From assembly GCA_903909905.1 (NCBI GenBank), contig CAIVXP010000109.1, forward strand, positions 1-8,229: a stretch of 8,229 nt of DNA. The letters are read 5' to 3'. Below, one piece after another: positions 1 to 5,044 of this stretch. Every line of letters begins with the position of its first letter. The first letter of the stretch is position 1. The stretch is from Akkermansiaceae bacterium (lineage in GTDB: Bacteria; Verrucomicrobiota; Verrucomicrobiia; Verrucomicrobiales; Akkermansiaceae). The notes beneath the pieces are model-generated. The model was not told the origin of the DNA, did not search any database, and saw only the letters and a list, made by a program, of their open reading frames with translations. A program made the translations under genes and the position numbers.

Positions 1-1484
1 GGTTCGATGATACGAATCCGGAGAAGGAGGAGTCCGGGTATGTCGAGAGTATCAAGCGTGATGTTCGTTGGTTGGGCTTTGATTGGGGCGATGACCTCTA
101 TTTCGCGAGCAATTACTTTGGGTTTTTCCATGAATGCGCGGTGCATCTGATCAAGGCCGGCAAGGCCTATGTGGAGAACGAGTCGGCCGAGGAAATGCGG
201 ATCAAGCGTGGCAATCTCACCACTCCCGGCACGCATTCCGCGTGCCGCGATCGTTCGGTTGAGGAGAATCTCGCATTGTTTGAAAAGATGCGCCGAGGCG
301 AGTTCAAGGAGGGTGAGTGCGTGCTGCGGGCAAAGATCGACATGGCATCACCCAACATGAACATGCGCGATCCGGTGCTTTATCGCATCATGCACACGCC
401 GCATCACAACACTGGCGAGGCCTGGTGCATTTATCCGATGTATGACTTCGCGCATCCGTTGGAAGACGCGCTTGAACACATCACCCATTCGCTATGCACG
501 CTTGAGTTTGAGAACCATCGACCGCTTTACGATTGGTTCATCGAGAACTGCCCGGTGCCATCAAAGCCGCGTCAGATCGAATTCGCGCGGCTGAATCTGA
601 CCTACACCGTGATGAGCAAACGCAAACTGCTGCAGTTGGTGCAGGAGGGGCATGTCGATGGTTGGGATGATCCCCGCTTGCCGACGATTTCCGGCCTGCG
701 TCGGCGTGGGTATCCGGCAGCAGCAATTCGTGATTTTTGCAAGCGCATCGGCATCACCAAGTTCAATGGCACGACCGATGTGGCGTTGTTGGAATTCGAG
801 GTGCGCGACTATCTCAACAAATCCGCGCCGCGCCGCATGGCGGTGTTGGATCCGGTGAAGTTGGTGCTGGAGAACTGGTCGTCCGAGCCCTTGGCAAAAG
901 CGTTGGTGTCGAATCATTCGCAGAACCCGGAGATGGGTGAGCGCGAGGTGTTGATGAGTGGCGAGGTGTGGATCGAACGCGAGGACTTCATGGAGGATCC
1001 GCCAAAGAAATTTTTCCGTCTCGGGCCGGGCCGTTGCGTGCGTTTGCGCGGGGGCCACATCATCCGCTGCGTTTCCTATGAGAAGGATTACGATGGGCAG
1101 GTTTCATTGATCCGTGCAGAGATCATCCCTAGCACGGTCGGGGTCGATGCGCCGGAGGGTATCGAGTGTCGTGCGGCGATCCATTGGGTTGATGCCGCCA
1201 GCGGTGTCGATGCCGAGGTGCGGCTCTATGACCGCCTATTCAGCGTCGAGGATCCCGATGCGGCAGAGGGCGGGTTCCTCTCGGTTTTGAATTCGCATTC
1301 ATTGAAAAAAATCACCGCCAAGGTCGAGCCTTTGCTGCTCGCGGCAGAGGCTGGTTTTTCCTGCCAGTTTGAGCGCGTCGGGTATTTCGTGGCCGATGAG
1401 CTTGAGCATCAGCCGGGAAAAAAAGCCGTTTTCAATCGAAGCGTGGCGCTCAAGGATTCGTGGGGCAAGCAGGCTGGCAGGTAA
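1..1484 (+). CDS. glnS: glutaminyl-tRNA synthetase, 5' end missing
   Basis: This enzyme charges tRNA-Gln with glutamine using ATP in the cytoplasm. The reading frame is open from base 3 (FDDTNPEKEE...) with no start in the window, so the N-terminus with the HIGH motif (about 65 residues) is cut off by the window edge. Visible landmarks match E. coli GlnRS in order: the RFDDTNP-type segment at the left edge, CRDRSVEENLALFEKMR, RAKIDMASP, the active-site stretch CIYPMYDFAHPLEDALEHITHS, and the KMSKS-type loop VMSKRKL near bases 609-629. After that come GWDDPRLPTISGLRRRGY, then the C-terminal anticodon-binding beta-barrels with IHWVDA and EVRLYDRLFSVEDP, and the end motif VFNRSVALKDSW. DPRLPTISGLRRRGY and THSLCTLEF mark GlnRS rather than GluRS. 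The stop is TAA at 1482-1484, and no frameshift is seen. An internal TTG at 72 is not the true start, because conserved sequence continues upstream of it. Confidence 0.97.
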   Translation, partial: FDDTNPEKEESGYVESIKRDVRWLGFDWGDDLYFASNYFGFFHECAVHLIKAGKAYVENESAEEMRIKRGNLTTPGTHSACRDRSVEENLALFEKMRRGEFKEGECVLRAKIDMASPNMNMRDPVLYRIMHTPHHNTGEAWCIYPMYDFAHPLEDALEHITHSLCTLEFENHRPLYDWFIENCPVPSKPRQIEFARLNLTYTVMSKRKLLQLVQEGHVDGWDDPRLPTISGLRRRGYPAAAIRDFCKRIGITKFNGTTDVALLEFEVRDYLNKSAPRRMAVLDPVKLVLENWSSEPLAKALVSNHSQNPEMGEREVLMSGEVWIEREDFMEDPPKKFFRLGPGRCVRLRGGHIIRCVSYEKDYDGQVSLIRAEIIPSTVGVDAPEGIECRAAIHWVDAASGVDAEVRLYDRLFSVEDPDAAEGGFLSVLNSHSLKKITAKVEPLLLAAEAGFSCQFERVGYFVADELEHQPGKKAVFNRSVALKDSWGKQAGR

Positions 1485-1550
1485 GGTCCTGGGTTCTTGC
1501 TATGATTCGTTAACTTGGGTGGTGGCGATGATCTGGCGGGCATTTGTCCT

Positions 1551-1565
1551 CATGCGAATCGCATG
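1551..1565. repeat. 15-bp near-perfect palindrome between glnS and the protease gene
   Basis: Arms CATGCGA and TCGCATG are exact inverted complements around a single central A. The site lies 46 bp upstream of the -35 box of the predicted protease promoter. It could be a binding site for a dimeric regulator. It has no T-tract, so it is not an intrinsic terminator. The function is unproven. Confidence 0.35.
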
Positions 1566-1611
1566 GGCCGAGTACCAAGGCGATCCTCAAGGCTCGTCCC
1601 CAGTCCTTTTC

Positions 1612-1639
1612 TTGACATGATCGGGCATCGTGGTTTAAT
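1612..1639 (+). promoter_or_regulatory. sigma70-like promoter for the PEP-CTERM protease
   Basis: A perfect -35 hexamer TTGACA (1612-1617), a 16-bp spacer and a -10 hexamer TTTAAT (1634-1639, 5 of 6 matches to TATAAT) can be read directly. Standard spacing puts the transcription start at about 1646. That is the first base of the GTG at which the protease frame opens, so the mRNA would be leaderless or nearly so. Confidence 0.6.
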
Positions 1640-1645
1640 TGCATT

Positions 1646-2611
1646 GTGCCTTTTACCGATAGTCATAGCGTGTTGCGGTTGCTGTTGATCTCTTCTCTGG
1701 CCATGGCCGGCCCGGCATCGGCGATCATTGTCGGGGGTAGCAGTGGCGATGGCACCAACAACGCGGGCGAGGCCGGCTTGCAGACGGTTTTGCAAAACAG
1801 CGCGCTGCCAGTATTTCCCTACTTCGGAAATATGCTGCGATATTCTGACGCCAGCGGCATCTACCTCGGCTACAACGCGAACACGATGGAAGGTTGGGTG
1901 CTCAGTGCCGAACACATCACCGAAGGGACCGGCGTTAAGATTGGTGGCTACACCTATTCCTTCATCGATCCGCAGCCGGCGAATTCGAATGTGAACGGCA
2001 CACGCATTGTTTCGTCGAGCGTGAATACCGATTTGATTTTGTACAAATTTTCCGTGACGGGAAGCAACCCCGTTCCATCGCTGCCGAAGGTGGAGATCAT
2101 CGACTCTGCCCCGGAAGTTGGTTCATTGCTCATCATGGCAGGGCGTGGCATGCGTTTGGGTGCAGGCACGGGCTCGGAGGATGTCACCGCGCCTTACTCT
2201 TGGGGTACTCCGGGCACAAGCGACACCGTGCCGATGCGCTGGGGCTTCAATCAGGTGGAGTTCGGTTACACCGATCCGGCAGGCGCCAAATATCTCGTCA
2301 CGGATTTTGATGCGCCGGGGCTTGGCACGGGCATCGATGGTCAGGCCGCGCTGGGTGACTCCGGTGGGGGTGCCTTCATTTTCAACCAAGGCAGCTGGAA
2401 ATTGGGTGGTGTAACCTACGCGACCGCGGATGGTCCGGATGCCGACGCGCTGGCGAACCCTGCCGGTTATGGTGACTACACATTTTTCACCAATGTGTAC
2501 GCCTATCGTTCGGAAATTACCGCGCTGACCGGCACGCTGGTGCCTGAGCCGTCGTCGATGCTGTTAGGTGGCTTTGGCGTGCTTGCGTTGGCGCTGCGCC
2601 GCAAGCGTTAG
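1646..2611 (+). CDS. secreted trypsin-like serine protease with PEP-CTERM sorting tail
   Basis: This is a 321-residue predicted exported protease of the chymotrypsin/trypsin (S1) fold. Residues 1-26 form a signal peptide: polar start, Arg11, hydrophobic LLLISSLAMA, and a likely cut after ASA at residue 26, giving a mature start IIVGG. The catalytic triad can be placed at His90 (LSAEH), Asp129 (TDLILYKF) and Ser239 in GDSGGG. The C-terminus carries PEP-CTERM parts: VPEPSS at 299-304, a hydrophobic segment at about 305-317, and RRKR at the end. This class of tail is processed by exosortase and sorts proteins to the cell surface or extracellular matrix; no exosortase gene is in the window. The frame opens at GTG 1646 with no Shine-Dalgarno. 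GTG 1670 or TTG 1673 would also give a working signal peptide. The gap to the ABC gene is 64 bp. The substrate is unknown. Protease class is fairly sure, and sorting class is very likely. Confidence 0.88.
   Translation: MPFTDSHSVLRLLLISSLAMAGPASAIIVGGSSGDGTNNAGEAGLQTVLQNSALPVFPYFGNMLRYSDASGIYLGYNANTMEGWVLSAEHITEGTGVKIGGYTYSFIDPQPANSNVNGTRIVSSSVNTDLILYKFSVTGSNPVPSLPKVEIIDSAPEVGSLLIMAGRGMRLGAGTGSEDVTAPYSWGTPGTSDTVPMRWGFNQVEFGYTDPAGAKYLVTDFDAPGLGTGIDGQAALGDSGGGAFIFNQGSWKLGGVTYATADGPDADALANPAGYGDYTFFTNVYAYRSEITALTGTLVPEPSSMLLGGFGVLALALRRKR
2581..2606 (+). repeat. GC-rich inverted repeat at the 3' end of the protease gene
   Basis: GCTTGCG (2581-2587) is exactly complementary to CGCAAGC (2600-2606). 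The loop contains a further short self-complementary GGCGC/GCGCC element. It lies inside the codons for the hydrophobic and basic end of the PEP-CTERM tail. No T-run follows, so a terminator role is weak. It could slow 3' decay, or simply follow from the Leu-Ala-Arg codons. Confidence 0.3.
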
Positions 2612-2675
2612 AGCGCCTTGTGGCTGCGGGTGTTGAGTCATTGACGCGAGTCCGTTGATCGTCCCACACTCGCCC

Positions 2676-4442
2676 ATGTCCGATTCCCCGCGCAAGCCAT
2701 GCATCTCGTCGAATCGATGGATCCTTGGCTACCTGATGCGGGAAAAAGCGGTGTTTTTTCCATCGCTCTTGGCCTTGTTTCTCACGGCTATGCTGTCGCT
2801 GGCGTTTCCGTATTTTCTCAAGGAGTTGGTGGGAAGTCCGTCGGATGCCTTGAGGCGCTCGGTGGATCCGGCGCTGATCCTTGAGCGCTCGAACCGCATC
2901 GTGCTCGAGTTGTTGGCGGTGCTGGGACTGCAGGCGGTGGTGGCATTTTTTCGCGTGCAGGGATTCATCCGCTCGGGCGAATCGGCGCTGAACAACCTGC
3001 GATCGGATCTTTATCGGCATCTGCTGCGCTTGCCGATGTCGTACTTTCACGAACAACGCGCGGGTGCGTTAAGCAATCGCATATCGGCCGACCTCGGGGT
3101 GGTGCGCGACACGCTGCTCAACACGGTTCCGCAGGCGGTGAGGCAGAGCGTGATTCTTATCGGTGGCTTGATATTCATTTTCATCTCATCGTGGAAACTT
3201 TCACTGATCATGCTTTCGAGCGTGCCGGTGGTGGTTTTGGCGGTGGCATTTTTCGGCAGGAAAGTGCGGGCGTATTCCAAGTCCGCCCAAGACTCACTGG
3301 CCGAGGCGGGAATGGTGATTGAAGAGACCGTGCAGGGCATGGCGGATGTGAAAGCGTTTGCGAATGAAGACTTCGAATCGCGGCGCTACGGCTCGGCGCT
3401 TGAAAGGTTTTTTCATGTCGCCTCGCGTGGTGCGCGCAGCCGCGCAGCGTTTTTGGCATTCATCATCTTTGCCTTGTTCGGCACGATCTCGATGGTGATC
3501 TGGCAGGGTGCGCGGATGCTGGCGACCGAGCAGATCACTTGGACGAATTTTGCATCGTTCATTTTGTTTTCGATCTTCGTCGGCGCATCGCTCGGATCGT
3601 TTCCCGAAATTGTTTCGCAGTTCCAGCAGACCTCGGGCGCGACTGAACGCTTGAGGGAATTGCTCGATGCCAAGCCCGAGCGCGCGGATGGCGATGACCA
3701 AGCGGTGTTGCGCGGCGCGGTGGAATTCGAGCGGGTCTCATTCCGCTATCCGTCGAGGCCGGAGGCGCGCGTGCTCGACGACCTTTCGTTTGCCGTGCAG
3801 CCGGGTCAGCGAGTCGCCTTGGTCGGACCCTCTGGTGCGGGGAAATCGACCGTGCTTTCGCTGATCCTTGGATTCGGTGAACCCGCGGCTGGCAGGATTT
3901 TATTTGATGGTCGCGAGGCGGGGGAAATTTCACTACGCGCGATCCGCTCGCAGATGGCGATCGTGCCGCAGGAGGTTTTGTTGTTTGGTGGCACGATCCG
4001 CGAAAATGTCGGCTACGGAAAAACCAGCGCCACGGAGGATGAGATCCGCGAGGCCTGCCGATTGGCCAATGCGACGGAGTTCATCGAGCGCCTTCCCGAA
4101 GGCATGGAAACCGTGGTGGGGCCGCGTGGCGTGAAACTTTCCGGGGGGCAGCGTCAGCGCATCGCCATCGCCCGTGCGATTCTGGCGAACCCGCGAATCC
4201 TGTTGCTCGATGAAGCCACTTCGGCACTCGACAGCGAAAGTGAACGCCTCGTGAACGAAGCGCTCGAGCGATTGATGCATGGGCGCACCAGCATCGTCAT
4301 CGCGCATCGGCTTTCCACCGTGAGACACGCGGACAGGATCCTCGTTTTCAATCAAGGCCGCATCGTCGAGAGCGGCACGCACGATCAAATGGTCGAGCAA
4401 CAAGGGATGTACCGCTTGCTGGTTGAGACGCAGATGGTTTGA
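2676..4442 (+). CDS. ABC exporter, fused membrane and ATPase domains (MsbA/BmrA-like)
   Basis: This 588-residue half-transporter would act as a homodimer in the inner membrane, using ATP to export a lipid, drug or peptide. Six membrane segments are visible at about residues 27-47, 75-93, 158-173, 175-193, 257-279 and 290-309. The ATPase domain begins near residue 347. It has an A-loop Tyr358 (FRYPSRPE), Walker A GPSGAGKST (384-392), Q-loop Gln432 (VPQEVLLFGG), signature LSGGQ (488-492), Walker B ILLLDE (508-513), D-loop SALD and H-loop His544 (IAHRLSTV). All catalytic residues are intact. The length equals that of MsbA (about 580 residues), but no lipid A genes are adjacent, so the substrate is not assigned. 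ATG 2676 is preferred to the in-frame TTG 2655. No ribosome binding site is clear. A TTGACG at 2641-2646 could be a -35 box, but its -10 partner is poor, so readthrough from the protease promoter is also possible. Confidence 0.93.
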   Translation: MSDSPRKPCISSNRWILGYLMREKAVFFPSLLALFLTAMLSLAFPYFLKELVGSPSDALRRSVDPALILERSNRIVLELLAVLGLQAVVAFFRVQGFIRSGESALNNLRSDLYRHLLRLPMSYFHEQRAGALSNRISADLGVVRDTLLNTVPQAVRQSVILIGGLIFIFISSWKLSLIMLSSVPVVVLAVAFFGRKVRAYSKSAQDSLAEAGMVIEETVQGMADVKAFANEDFESRRYGSALERFFHVASRGARSRAAFLAFIIFALFGTISMVIWQGARMLATEQITWTNFASFILFSIFVGASLGSFPEIVSQFQQTSGATERLRELLDAKPERADGDDQAVLRGAVEFERVSFRYPSRPEARVLDDLSFAVQPGQRVALVGPSGAGKSTVLSLILGFGEPAAGRILFDGREAGEISLRAIRSQMAIVPQEVLLFGGTIRENVGYGKTSATEDEIREACRLANATEFIERLPEGMETVVGPRGVKLSGGQRQRIAIARAILANPRILLLDEATSALDSESERLVNEALERLMHGRTSIVIAHRLSTVRHADRILVFNQGRIVESGTHDQMVEQQGMYRLLVETQMV

Positions 4443-4647
4443 GGAGGGAATAGTTAGAATTTATTGGTTAGAGGCGACTGGGAGAGAGAAGATGTGGCAT
4501 TTTAATGGGCGAGTGGGTAGCGTGCCCGATAAGCACCTGCGGCATCGTGAGACGGGGTGGAGGGCGGCCCGTGGCGGATATCAACCGAACGCTGACAGGC
4601 TGCGATGCCTAGTTCAAACTCCAAACAGAAGCTAGCCATTGACTGGA
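4443..4647. other. non-coding gap with possible 5' remains of a group II intron
   Basis: No credible gene is found between the ABC exporter stop and the domain V-like hairpin. Bases 4443-4520 are purine- and A/T-rich, without recognisable signals. From about 4522 there is a GTGCCCG, which weakly resembles a group II intron 5' end (GTGYG), within a small GTGC/GCAC hairpin (4522-4535). A further short hairpin AGGC/GCCT lies near 4607-4620. This stretch may be leftover domain I sequence of the same element as the adjacent hairpin, but the resemblance is too weak to fix a boundary. Confidence 0.3.
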
Positions 4648-4725
4648 GAGCCGGATGCGGGAGATCCGCAAGTCCGATTCGGAGGAATGAGCGGAGCAAA
4701 TCAATGCCCTGTGCCTGCTCTATCC
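4648..4725 (+). mobile_element. group II intron 3' remnant (domain V and VI-like), degenerate
   Basis: Bases 4648-4680 fold like the catalytic domain V of group II introns. The lower stem is GAGCCGGA (4648-4655) with TCCGATTC (4673-4680), containing an AGC triad at 4649-4651. The upper stem is TGCGG/CCGCA with a five-base GAGAT loop that begins with a GNRA-like GAGA. A two-base bulge, AG, sits on the 3' side (4671-4672). The size of 33 nt fits the family's usual 34. The triad C faces A instead of G, and the bulge is AG rather than the common CG; both suggest decay. A domain VI-like stretch follows and ends near CTCTAT at 4718-4723. There is no reverse transcriptase or maturase frame, so this is a fossil fragment. 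It ends about a dozen bases before the stop codon of the oppositely oriented small membrane gene. The identification comes from recalled consensus, not from a covariance-model search. Confidence 0.55.
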
Positions 4726-4737
4726 GGGTTTGAAAAG

Positions 4738-5025
4738 TCAGGGCGTGAGCAGACGTTTGATGCGGCGGAGGATGAAGGCGATGAGTGCAATGGCGGCAAG
4801 GATCAATCCGGCGGCGAGCACGAATCCTATACCGAGGATAAGAGCCAGCCCGATGAGGATGCGTTGGACGGGCGAGCGGGCGTTGAATTTTTGACCGAGG
4901 TTGGACCACCATGGGCCATGGACATGCGGGGCGTCGCGGGTTTTTTCCTCGCGCAGGGGAGCATTTGAAACATTCACCACCTCGACTTCGATCTCGGTCG
5001 CTTGTTTTGTCTCAGTGGGATTCAT
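4738..5025 (-). CDS. small membrane protein of unknown function, downstream of M16 peptidase
   Basis: This 95-residue protein is not recognised as a known family. Residues 1-30 are polar and acidic (TEIEVEVVNV). Residues 31-55 contain a His/Trp patch (DAPHVHGPWW) and a basic QKFNARSPVQR. Residues 56-86 are one unbroken stretch of about 31 hydrophobic residues rich in Leu, Ile, Ala and Gly. The tail is RRIKRLLTP. The hydrophobic run is long for one helix, so it may be a single tilted helix or a tight hairpin. The charge pattern suggests both flanks sit on the cytoplasmic side or that the basic tail anchors the exit. The start at 5025 leaves 19 bp after the peptidase stop. An upstream in-frame ATG at 5058 would overlap the peptidase by 14 bp and give 106 residues. 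Either way it is probably co-transcribed with the peptidase. No Shine-Dalgarno is seen for either start. Confidence 0.72.
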   Translation of the reverse strand: MNPTETKQATEIEVEVVNVSNAPLREEKTRDAPHVHGPWWSNLGQKFNARSPVQRILIGLALILGIGFVLAAGLILAAIALIAFILRRIKRLLTP

Positions 5026-5044
5026 GAAAATGGGGGTGATGGTT

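Noticed and set aside
561..1058. 165-codon open frame antisense to glnS
   Set aside because: It lies fully inside a strongly conserved gene, has a composition typical of shadow frames (many His, Arg and Gln) and shows no recognisable domain.
2590..2617. GGCGCT/AGCGCC inverted repeat spanning the protease stop as a terminator
   Set aside because: It has a 16-base loop and no T-run, and it competes with the better hairpin at 2581-2606.
2655..2675. TTG start adding seven residues to the ABC exporter
   Set aside because: ATG 2676 is in frame and gives an MsbA-like length; the extra residues add nothing family-like.
4423..4635. 70-codon + strand frame after the ABC exporter
   Set aside because: It overlaps the exporter end in another frame, has no conserved features and runs into the presumed intron remnant.
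4639..4968. 109-codon + strand frame beginning TGEPDAGDPQVRFGG
   Set aside because: Its first part is a translation of the domain V-like hairpin, and the rest is antisense to the small membrane gene. This kind of product commonly appears as spurious annotation at intron ends.
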